This document shows, piece after piece, positions 1-5,959 of a stretch of 6,987 nt of DNA. Position numbers and translations under genes: made by a program. The notes under the pieces were generated by a model that saw nothing but the letters and a program-made list of their open reading frames with translations, searched no databases and was not told where the DNA came from. The stretch lies in contig JALTAS010000235.1 in assembly GCA_027058925.1 (NCBI GenBank), positions 1 through 6,987 of the forward strand, written 5' to 3'. The stretch comes from Persephonella sp. (GTDB lineage Bacteria > Aquificota > Aquificia > Aquificales > Hydrogenothermaceae). Numbering within the stretch: the first letter of the stretch is position 1; every line of letters begins with the position of its first letter.

Positions 1-396
1 TTGTTAGATTATGATATGGATGCTGATTTTGAGCCTTCTATGCATTTTGTGAAGAAGATAGTAAAAGAAGCGCTAGATAAAAAAATTGAAAAAGGAATTT
101 GTCTGAATGTTAATATTCCAAAATTGCCATTGAATGAAATAAAAGGTGTGAAAGTTTGTCGTCAAGCCCGTGCTTTCTGGGATGACACCTTTGATGAACG
201 TACTGATCCTTTGGGAAAGCAATATTATTGGCTAACTGGTGAGTTTCATGACTACGACAATGGGGATGATACAGATATGTCGGCTTTGGACAATAATTAT
301 GTGTCGATTGTACCTACGCAATTTGATATGACTGCGCATCACTTAATATCAAACTTAGAAATTTTTCTGTGGCTAAATAATTTGCCGATACTATGA
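1..396 (+). CDS. surE: SurE 5'/3'-nucleotidase, C-terminal fragment (N-terminus outside window, 3' end replaced)
   Basis: SurE is a metal-dependent phosphatase acting on nucleoside monophosphates. The frame is open from base 1 and the first codon is an internal Leu, so the N-terminal half with the metal-binding Asp residues lies outside the window. What is seen matches the C-terminal half of SurE, especially the Bacteroidota type: ADFEPSMHF near residues 8 to 16, LNVNIPKLP near 35 to 43, EIKGVKVCRQA near 47 to 57, the YYWLTGEF segment near 75 to 82, and VSIVPTQFDMTAHH near 101 to 114. Recognisable similarity stops around residue 120 (base 360). The last 11 residues before the stop look unrelated and are read from antisense of the neighbouring fragment. 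Its style differs from the Aquificota-like genes to the right. The family call is firm; the taxonomic hint is from memory of family sequences. Confidence 0.85.
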   Translation: MLDYDMDADFEPSMHFVKKIVKEALDKKIEKGICLNVNIPKLPLNEIKGVKVCRQARAFWDDTFDERTDPLGKQYYWLTGEFHDYDNGDDTDMSALDNNYVSIVPTQFDMTAHHLISNLEIFLWLNNLPIL

Positions 397-619
397 CATC
401 AAACGACACTGTAGCATTGCCTGAACGCAATAAACCATCTTTATGTCTTTCAACCTGGAAAGTAGGCGATATCGAAGGTGAGCCAAGTGTTATTCCATCA
501 GCACCTACTAATTCATTACCAACTACTCGTGGAATATAGGAGTCTGCATTAGGATGTGAGAACTTCGCGGCATGTGTGCCAATATTTAATTTAGCTGCCT
601 CTTTTCTCGCTTTGTCCAA
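314..619 (-). pseudogene. Csy1 (Cas8f)-like fragment, type I-F CRISPR surveillance complex
   Basis: Csy1/Cas8f is the large subunit of the type I-F Cascade complex that binds crRNA and recognises the PAM. This is only a piece of such a protein, if the call is right. Recalled family patterns that fit are FLDKARKEAAKL followed by GTHAAKFSHPNA (residues 14 to 25 from the TTG at 619), then a DGLLRSGN segment near 61 to 68, and FDVIVSANYLATEKFLSLILSD near 73 to 94, where Csy1 proteins have a similar DV.GNAA...KFL..L.DG block. Similarity ends at about base 338, and the last seven residues run into antisense surE. The TTG is not a credible start. The frame continues upstream without a stop to base 745 but passes into the Lys/Ala tail region in another frame. 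No other cas gene or repeat array is visible. The homology call is moderate; that it is a fragment is clear. Confidence 0.5.
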
Positions 620-647
620 AAATTCATTAAGCGTCTTTTTCTTTTCT

Positions 648-1859
648 TTAAGCCTCTTTAGGCTCGGCCTTGGCTTTTGGTTCCGCTTTGGCTTTGGCCG
701 CTGGCTTTTTCTCGGCCTTGGCTTCGGCTTTTTTCTCAGCTTTCTTTATAGCCTCTTCAAGGCTTTTAGACAGAAAAATATTTTTGTCTTTTATCATGCT
801 TTTTATAAGTCTTTTATCTTTGCCTATTATAAAAATCCCTTTTATATTTCTGTAGTTTTTTAAAGGTGAGAAATCACCGCCTTTGTAGGTTCCACCTAAT
901 ATGAGGTAGATATTTCTATCTGGAAAACTTTCAACCGCTTTTAAAACAGATTGAACAGTCGTTGATTTTGAATCGTTGTAAAAATCAATCCCGTTTACGG
1001 ATTTTATGTACTGATTTCTGTATGGAAGAGGTTTTATCTGTGGTATTTTTTTCTCTATTTCTTCAATTGGGACACCTGAAATGAAAGCTGTTAAAACAGA
1101 GGCCATCAGGTTCTGTATGTTGTGTATTCCTTTTAGTTTGAAATCTGATATATCTATTCTGTTTATCTTTCTGTGGGTTTTTATTATAAGAGAATTTCCA
1201 CAGGAATAAACACCTTCATACCTTGAGGGTAATCTCTCAACAGAAAAATAATACTTTTTTGCTCTTGTTTTTGTATTTCTCACAATTTCCTGATCAAAGT
1301 TTAAAATGGCTGTGTTTTTTTTATCCAACCTTTTAAAAATTTTGAACTTTGAGAGAAGATAATGTGATTTCCTTCTGTGCCAGTCAAGGTGATCAACATC
1401 TATATTCAAAAGAACCGCGATATTTGGCTTAAAAGTTTTTGTGGAGTATATCTGGAATGAGGACAGCTCAAGAACGGCAACCTTTCTATTTTCTTTAACA
1501 GCATTAATGAAAGGTTCCCCGTAATTTCCCCCAACAAAAGGATCTCTGTCTTTAAGAAACTGACCTATAATGTGGGTCGTTGTGCTTTTTCCATCTGTTC
1601 CTGTTATGGCAATCAGGTATCCTTTGTAAAGCCTATAAGCATACTCAATATCTCCTATTACTTCTATCTCTCTTTTTCTGGCAAGCTTGTAAATTTTGTG
1701 ATAAAAGGGAATTCCTGGAGAAACAACTACAGTATTAACCTTTTCAAGATCTTCTTCTCTGAAATCATTGTCGTCCCTGATAATATGAGGTATTGATCTT
1801 GTATCCATGTAATTAGAGACGGATTTTCCTGTCTTTCCTTTACCATATATTAACACCAC
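648..1859 (-). CDS. murD: UDP-N-acetylmuramoylalanine--D-glutamate ligase, C-terminus replaced by a Lys/Ala-rich tail
   Basis: MurD is a cytoplasmic enzyme that adds D-glutamate to UDP-MurNAc-L-Ala using ATP, the second amino-acid step of peptidoglycan synthesis. Seen in order: an N-terminal Rossmann-like domain (YGKGKTG, then VVSPGIP near 45 to 51); the ATP loop GTDGKSTT (87 to 94), a variant of the usual GTNGKTT; GGNYG (110 to 114); ELSSFQ (131 to 136); DHLDWH (156 to 161); GIHNIQN (244 to 250); YNDSKST (294 to 300); and LGGTYKGGD (321 to 329). After SLEEAIKKA (366 to 374) the family normally continues with about 30 to 40 residues containing an SPACASFD-type motif. Here 29 low-complexity Lys/Ala/Pro/Glu residues follow instead, then a stop. 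The start is GTG at 1857-1859 behind AAGGGGGAG; the next codon is also GTG, so the start is uncertain by one residue. Transcribed divergently from the carboxylase gene. Confidence 0.93.
   Translation of the reverse strand: MVLIYGKGKTGKSVSNYMDTRSIPHIIRDDNDFREEDLEKVNTVVVSPGIPFYHKIYKLARKREIEVIGDIEYAYRLYKGYLIAITGTDGKSTTTHIIGQFLKDRDPFVGGNYGEPFINAVKENRKVAVLELSSFQIYSTKTFKPNIAVLLNIDVDHLDWHRRKSHYLLSKFKIFKRLDKKNTAILNFDQEIVRNTKTRAKKYYFSVERLPSRYEGVYSCGNSLIIKTHRKINRIDISDFKLKGIHNIQNLMASVLTAFISGVPIEEIEKKIPQIKPLPYRNQYIKSVNGIDFYNDSKSTTVQSVLKAVESFPDRNIYLILGGTYKGGDFSPLKNYRNIKGIFIIGKDKRLIKSMIKDKNIFLSKSLEEAIKKAEKKAEAKAEKKPAAKAKAEPKAKAEPKEA
660..695 (-). repeat. Two imperfect 18-bp units encoding KAKAEP twice
   Basis: Two adjacent 18-base units (695 to 678 and 677 to 660) each encode K-A-K-A-E-P and differ at four third-codon positions. 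They lie in the GC-rich tail of the murD frame (about 60% GC over 661 to 720, counted by eye) in an otherwise AT-rich window. Synonymous differences mean the repeat is kept at protein level, as in Lys/Ala/Pro tails of nucleic-acid-binding or ribosomal proteins. Which gene it came from cannot be told. Confidence 0.7.
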
Positions 1860-1900
1860 TTTTCTCCCCCTTACAGGGCTTATATGATTTTTAATTATTG

Positions 1901-1906
1901 TATAAT
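1901..1906 (+). promoter_or_regulatory. -10 element for the biotin-dependent carboxylase gene
   Basis: A perfect TATAAT sits on the plus strand, placing transcription start near 1913 and giving a leader of about 45 bases to the ATG at 1958. The -35 is poor (CTTATA at 1879 to 1884 with a 16-base spacer is the best seen), so activation or weak constitutive use is possible. It also lies just inside the upstream TTG at 1898, which argues against translation from that codon. Confidence 0.55.
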
Positions 1907-1932
1907 ATAGGGAGTCTTTACAGTTATATCAA
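1904..1932 (-). promoter_or_regulatory. Promoter for murD
   Basis: On the minus strand TTGATA (1932 to 1927) is followed by a 17-base spacer and TATATT (1909 to 1904), close to the sigma-70 consensus. Transcription would begin near 1897, leaving a leader of roughly 38 bases before the GTG start with AAGGGGGAG in front. The -10 overlaps that of the divergent carboxylase promoter. Confidence 0.7.
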
Positions 1933-1957
1933 CCAAAAAGAAAAATGGGAGAAAAAT

Positions 1958-3805
1958 ATGGACGGAACCATTGAGTTTACTGATGTTACCCTTAGGGATG
2001 GTCAACAGAGCTTACTTGCAACAAGGGTAAGAACAGAAGACCTCCTCCCTGCAGCTGAAAAACTTGATAAGGCAGGGTTCTGGTCTTTAGAAGTATGGGG
2101 TGGTGCAACATTTGATGTCTGTCTCAGGTATCTGAAAGAGGATCCATGGGAACGGTTAAGAAAGATAAGAGATGTTGCAAAGAATACAAAACTTGAGATG
2201 CTCTTGAGAGGGCAGAATGTTGTAGGATACAGGCATTATGCTGATGATGTAGTGGAGGCTTTTGTCAGGAAAGCAGCCGAGAATGGTATTGATGTTTTCA
2301 GAATTTTTGATGCTCTAAATGATGTGAGAAATATGGAAGTTGCCATATCAGTGGCAAAAGAGGAAAACAAGATTGTAAAAGGTGTACTGTCCTACACCAT
2401 AAGCCCCGTTCATACTGTTGATTATTTTGTAGGTATTGCAAGACAGCTGAGAGATCTTGGGGTGGATATAATATCAATAAAGGATCAGGCTGGAATACTC
2501 TCCCCTAAGGTTGCTTATGAGCTTGTTGGAAGGCTTAAAGAAGAGATAAAACTCCCTGTTCATCTGCATGCCCAGTCCACAGCCGGTATGGCAGAAATGA
2601 CTTTACTTAAAGCTGTTGAAGCTGGTGCTGACATAATTGACACAGATGTTTCTACATGGTCCTGGCTTACAGCACATCCTCCAAATGAAACGATGGTTTA
2701 TGTTTTGAAAGAGTTTGGATATAACATAAAAATTGATCTTAGTATTGTTGAGGAAGTTGCTGAGTATTTGAAAGAGGTAAGGAAAAAGTACAAAAAGTAT
2801 GATACTGCTGAAAAATGGCCTGACTCACAGGTGCTGATACATCAGATTCCAGGTGGTATGATGTCAAACTTCATAGCACAGCTAAAAGAAAATGATGCTC
2901 TGGATAAGCTTGATGAAGTTAAAGAAGAGGTTGCAAGAGTAAGGGAAGATCTTGGTTATCCTCCACTGGTAACCCCAACATCCCAGATTGTAGGAACTCA
3001 AGCACTTCTGAATGTTTTACAGGGAGAAAGATACAAGGTTGTGACTAAAGAAACAAAAGATTATGTGAAAGGTCTTTATGGAAGACCTCCTGCTCCAATA
3101 AAACCAGAGATAATGGAAAAAATAATAGGGGATGAAAAGCCAATTGAGGTGAGACCTGCAGATCTTCTTGAGCCTGAGCTTGATAAATGTTCAATTGAAG
3201 CAAGAAAAATCGGGGCAAGGAGTGAAGAGGACATTATTTCTTACTGTCTTTTCCCTCAGGTTGCAAAGGAGTTCTTTGAGTGGAGAGAGAAGTATGAGAA
3301 AGGAGAAGCTCTTCCCCCTGAAATTGAAGAAATTACAGAAGAGGAAGCCTGCCTTACTAAAGCACCTATAGAGTTTAACATTACATTACATGGGGAGACG
3401 TACCACATCCAGATAGCTGGTGTAGGAAGTCCTGTGGAAGGCGGAACTCCATACTTTGTCAGGGTTGATGGAAGGCTTGAAGAAACTATAGTCCAGCCCA
3501 TTAGAGAGATAGAAGTAGGTGAAAGAATGGAAACCCTTCCTTACGAAGCCGGTGTTCCTGCAGGAAAAAGACCAAAAGCTGTTGATGTGGGTGATATAAG
3601 TTCTCCAATGCCTGGAAAAGTTGTTTCTGTCAAGGTTTCTCCCGGAGATAAGGTCAAAAAAGGAGATGTACTTCTTATTGTTGAGGCAATGAAAATGGAA
3701 AATGAGATACATTCACCTGTTGGTGGTGTTGTTGAAGAAATTTATGTAAGGGAAGGAGATCAGGTGAATCCTGATGAATGTCTTATGAGAGTAATTCCAG
3801 AATAA
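1958..3805 (+). CDS. Biotin-dependent carboxylase large subunit (pyruvate carboxylase subunit B / oxaloacetate decarboxylase alpha / 2-oxoglutarate carboxylase CfiA type)
   Basis: The 615-residue protein moves CO2 between biotin and a 2-oxo acid. Seen from the ATG at 1958: a carboxyltransferase TIM barrel with TLRDGQQS (11 to 18, metal-ligand Asp14), LLRGQN (82 to 87), FRIFDALND (114 to 122), SIKDQAG with the Lys usually carbamylated (K175), and VHLHAQ metal-ligand histidines (H202, H204). Then come IHQIPGGMMSN (294 to 304), the PLVTPTSQIVGTQA segment, the conserved C-terminal domain, and a biotinyl domain ending in EAMKMENE with biotinyl Lys579. There is no biotin carboxylase domain, so a separate subunit is needed and is not in the window. 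Start choice: GGGAG at 1947 to 1951 lies six bases before ATG 1958; a TTG at 1898 in frame overlaps the -10 and has no ribosome site. In Aquificota the same family serves as pyruvate carboxylase subunit B and as CfiA of the reductive TCA cycle. Sequence alone does not decide, although the segment at 231 to 244 departs from the usual oadA/pycB pattern. Confidence 0.92.
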   Translation: MDGTIEFTDVTLRDGQQSLLATRVRTEDLLPAAEKLDKAGFWSLEVWGGATFDVCLRYLKEDPWERLRKIRDVAKNTKLEMLLRGQNVVGYRHYADDVVEAFVRKAAENGIDVFRIFDALNDVRNMEVAISVAKEENKIVKGVLSYTISPVHTVDYFVGIARQLRDLGVDIISIKDQAGILSPKVAYELVGRLKEEIKLPVHLHAQSTAGMAEMTLLKAVEAGADIIDTDVSTWSWLTAHPPNETMVYVLKEFGYNIKIDLSIVEEVAEYLKEVRKKYKKYDTAEKWPDSQVLIHQIPGGMMSNFIAQLKENDALDKLDEVKEEVARVREDLGYPPLVTPTSQIVGTQALLNVLQGERYKVVTKETKDYVKGLYGRPPAPIKPEIMEKIIGDEKPIEVRPADLLEPELDKCSIEARKIGARSEEDIISYCLFPQVAKEFFEWREKYEKGEALPPEIEEITEEEACLTKAPIEFNITLHGETYHIQIAGVGSPVEGGTPYFVRVDGRLEETIVQPIREIEVGERMETLPYEAGVPAGKRPKAVDVGDISSPMPGKVVSVKVSPGDKVKKGDVLLIVEAMKMENEIHSPVGGVVEEIYVREGDQVNPDECLMRVIPE

Positions 3806-3808
3806 AAA

Positions 3809-3825
3809 AGGGGGTTAATCCCCCT
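3809..3825. terminator. Shared convergent terminator
   Basis: A perfect inverted repeat, AGGGGG, five-base loop, CCCCCT, lies between the two convergent units. On the minus strand the stem is followed directly by a T run, a canonical intrinsic terminator for the argF operon; the TAA of the last gene (3815 to 3817) sits in the loop. On the plus strand it starts four bases after the carboxylase stop but is followed by a weak T tract (TCTATTAT), so termination in that direction may be less efficient. Confidence 0.85.
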
Positions 3826-4444
3826 CTATTATCAGTATTTCCTCAAATATTTTACTGTCTAATATGACCCATTTTCCAAATATAGATACGACAGCATGTT
3901 CTTTTCCTGATATAAACCAACCTTTTAAGGGATACCAGATCATTCCTGATATTAAAGAGAGCATTTCTCCTGTAAGGCCGGCAATGCTGTCATTTGCGTG
4001 GATTATGCTGTTTAAAAGCTTTGTTTCTTCCTCATTAAGATCTCCTTTAATGTCATACTCTTCTCCGCATGGTGATATAACACCTGTAACCTCAATAAAC
4101 TTACCTAAAACGAGGTCGCTTAGAGGCCTTTTTTTCACATTTGAGAAGAATTTTTTAAGTTTTTCAGGAGTTTTTATTATAGCTGTAGTAGTATCATTTT
4201 GGAGAAGTGTGTACTTATCGGAGGCAATTCCTGTAATATTTACAGGATGAAGAACATATTTGCTTGATATCATATTCCATCCTTCAGCTTCAATCTGTGT
4301 TACTTTAAAATTCATCTTTCCAAGTGAATCAATTAACCTCTTGATATCTGCCGGGACTGATTCAATACTGAAAATTACCTTTCCTGTTTCCCTATCAAGG
4401 GCAAGAATTGTTTGGGATTTGTTTATTAACTTCTGTATATTCAT
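3815..4444 (-). CDS. Tandem DUF2173-like protein (hypothetical), last gene of the argF-gltA operon
   Basis: This 209-residue soluble protein has no signal peptide or membrane segment. The C-terminal half (about 107 to 205) follows the pattern I recall for DUF2173, a small family of unknown function common in thermophiles: a short N-terminal strand, a SPCGEEYDIKG turn, a helix, ISGMIWYPLKGWFISG (165 to 180), a beta hairpin, then a short acidic helix. The N-terminal half (1 to 100) aligns with the same layout: IQKLINKSQTILALD, a helix after VPADIK, AEGWNMIS (53 to 60), VLHPVNITGIASDKYTLL, and PEKLKKFF. It therefore looks like an internal duplication with a diverged first copy. A single Cys (C126) argues against a metal cluster. 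ATG 4442-4444 follows GGAGG closely. It begins about 54 bases after the gltA stop across a hairpin. Function unknown; co-transcription suggests a link to GltA or to nitrogen metabolism. Confidence 0.75.
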   Translation of the reverse strand: MNIQKLINKSQTILALDRETGKVIFSIESVPADIKRLIDSLGKMNFKVTQIEAEGWNMISSKYVLHPVNITGIASDKYTLLQNDTTTAIIKTPEKLKKFFSNVKKRPLSDLVLGKFIEVTGVISPCGEEYDIKGDLNEEETKLLNSIIHANDSIAGLTGEMLSLISGMIWYPLKGWFISGKEHAVVSIFGKWVILDSKIFEEILIIEGD

Positions 4445-4476
4445 AGCCCTCCACCCCTGAAGTTTAATGTTCTGAA

Positions 4477-4495
4477 AGGGGGCAAAAAGCCCCTT
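4477..4495 (-). terminator. Intercistronic hairpin between gltA and the DUF2173-like gene (possible partial terminator)
   Basis: Read on the minus strand, AAGGGGC pairs with GCCCCCT across a T5 loop (seven pairs including one G-T), starting a few bases after the gltA stop. Only three T follow, so read-through is expected. It may trim expression of the downstream gene or protect the 3' end of the gltA message. Confidence 0.45.
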
Positions 4496-4498
4496 GCT

Positions 4499-5944
4499 TT
4501 ATTCTTCCTTATCGTACTCCCACTTACCTGTCATTAGGTATTCATGAATAGATTGGGCAGCATCTCTTCCATGTCTTATAGCCATTACAACAGTATCACC
4601 ACCATTAACCACATCTCCACCTGCAAATATTCCTTCCACATTTGTTCTGTACTTGCTGTCAACTGTTGAGAGATTGTTCCATTTGTCTATTTTTAACCCA
4701 GGTATATTTTTGTATGCCACATCGTTGTAATCCTGTCCCACAGCCATAATAACAGCATCACACTCTATTACATGTTCTGATCCTTCAACAGGTTTAGGTC
4801 TTGGCCTTCCTCCTTTTTCGTCAGGAACAAGCTCCATTTTTATACATTTTAATCCAACAACCTCTCCTTTTTCATTTCCGATTACTTCTATAGGCTGAGT
4901 TAACCAGTGAAATATACCTCCTTCTTCTGCAAGATGATCCCATTCTTCGTCTTTTGCAGAGGATGTGTCTCTTGTTCTTCTATAAACAAGGTGTGTTTCA
5001 TTTCCAAGCCTTATAGATGTTATCATACAGTCAACAGCTGTAAAACCACCACCAACTACGCATACTTTTTTGTTTTTAGGAAGCTCTACATCTTCTTCAG
5101 GAGCAAGGAGTGGATGAACATGTCCCACATTAAGCTTCATAAGAAAACCTATAGCTGTATAAACACCTTTCAGATCTTCTCCAGGAATCCCTAATTTTTT
5201 TCCTCTCCCTGAACCAACCGCTATAAAAATAGCATCAAACTGCTCCATAAGTGTTTCTATTGGAATGTCTTTACCAACTGTAACACCTGTGTTGATTTTT
5301 ACTCCAAGCTTTTTTATAAGATCTATCTCAAAATCAAGTGCATCCCTATCAAGTCTTGCCATCGGAATACCATATCTCATAACTCCCCCTGTAAAGGGAA
5401 GAGCTTCATATATGGTAACTGAATGACCTTTTCTGGCAAGGAAATAGGCAGCTGAAAGCCCTGCAGGTCCAGCTCCAATTATTGCCACCTTTTTACCTGT
5501 AGGAGGTTCTTTTTCGTCAACCCATTCTATTCCTGACATTCTGACAGAGTCACCAACAAATCTTTCTAAACCCCCAATACTGACAGCCTGTCCATTATCT
5601 TTAAATGTGAGAACGCATGTGCTCTCACAAAGTCTGTCTTGTGGGCAGACTCTTCCACAGACTGAAGAAAAAGGGTTTTTCTGTCTTAATATTTTATAAG
5701 CACCCCATATATCGTTTTGCTGTATTTTTTCAATCCATTTTTCCATTTCACTTTCCACAGGACAAGAGGGGGTACAGGGGGGCTTTCTACAAAGGATACA
5801 TCTAAAAGATTCATCTTTTGCAGAGGTATGTCCAAACCCTAATATAAACTCTTTAAAGGTATGTTTTCTCCTTTCTGGATCCATTAATGGAAGTGGATTT
5901 CTGTCGTGTCTTCTGTAAACAGGTCTTGATCTTTTTTTCTCCAT
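4499..5944 (-). CDS. gltA: GltA-type FAD/NAD(P)/Fe-S oxidoreductase (glutamate synthase small-subunit family)
   Basis: A 481-residue cytoplasmic flavoprotein of the family including NADPH glutamate synthase small subunit, NfnB and sulfide dehydrogenase SudA. It takes electrons from NAD(P)H through FAD to Fe-S clusters. Seen: an N-terminal Fe-S domain with C49-x2-C52-x4-C57-x3-C61 and C96-x3-C100-x5-C106-x3-C110, the FAD loop GAGPAG (157 to 162), MRYGIP (189 to 194), a second nucleotide loop GGGFTAVDC (298 to 306), YRR (321 to 323, likely NADPH phosphate contact), and the C-terminal FAD motif GIFAGGDVVNGGD (438 to 450). The start is the second of two nearby ATGs: AGGAGG (5951 to 5956) abuts the first ATG (5948-5950) but lies six bases from ATG 5942-5944. 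The ribosome site follows the argF stop within a few bases, so the genes are coupled. No gltB or nfnA partner is in the window, so the true acceptor is open. Confidence 0.9.
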   Translation of the reverse strand: MEKKRSRPVYRRHDRNPLPLMDPERRKHTFKEFILGFGHTSAKDESFRCILCRKPPCTPSCPVESEMEKWIEKIQQNDIWGAYKILRQKNPFSSVCGRVCPQDRLCESTCVLTFKDNGQAVSIGGLERFVGDSVRMSGIEWVDEKEPPTGKKVAIIGAGPAGLSAAYFLARKGHSVTIYEALPFTGGVMRYGIPMARLDRDALDFEIDLIKKLGVKINTGVTVGKDIPIETLMEQFDAIFIAVGSGRGKKLGIPGEDLKGVYTAIGFLMKLNVGHVHPLLAPEEDVELPKNKKVCVVGGGFTAVDCMITSIRLGNETHLVYRRTRDTSSAKDEEWDHLAEEGGIFHWLTQPIEVIGNEKGEVVGLKCIKMELVPDEKGGRPRPKPVEGSEHVIECDAVIMAVGQDYNDVAYKNIPGLKIDKWNNLSTVDSKYRTNVEGIFAGGDVVNGGDTVVMAIRHGRDAAQSIHEYLMTGKWEYDKEE

Positions 5945-5950
5945 TGTCAT

Positions 5951-5956
5951 CCTCCT
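5951..5956 (-). promoter_or_regulatory. Ribosome binding site that fixes the gltA start
   Basis: A perfect AGGAGG on the minus strand directly touches an upstream ATG (zero spacing, unusable) and lies six bases from the next in-frame ATG at 5942-5944. It begins three bases after the argF stop, showing tight coupling. Confidence 0.75.
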
Positions 5957-5959
5957 GTT

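Noticed and set aside
314..619. A functional CRISPR-Cas locus in the window
   Set aside because: Only one partial Csy1-like piece is present; there is no repeat-spacer array, cas1, cas3, csy2, csy3 or cas6f in either strand.
576..863. Phe/Leu/Gly-rich plus-strand reading frame that looks like a small membrane protein
   Set aside because: It is the antisense of the Lys/Ala/Glu codons of the tail and the murD 3' end; the hydrophobic look is a by-product of reading AAA/AAG/GCC codons backwards, and it has no ribosome site.
1898..1957. Twenty-residue N-terminal extension of the carboxylase from TTG 1898
   Set aside because: The TTG overlaps the -10 element and lies upstream of the likely transcription start, has no ribosome site, and family similarity begins right after ATG 1958, which has GGGAG at proper spacing.
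3256..3712. Antisense open frames opposite the carboxylase gene
   Set aside because: They are shadows of a strongly biased coding sequence, lack ribosome sites and show no family features.
5945..5950. Upstream ATG as the gltA start
   Set aside because: It directly abuts AGGAGG with zero spacing; the second ATG six bases away is the usable one.
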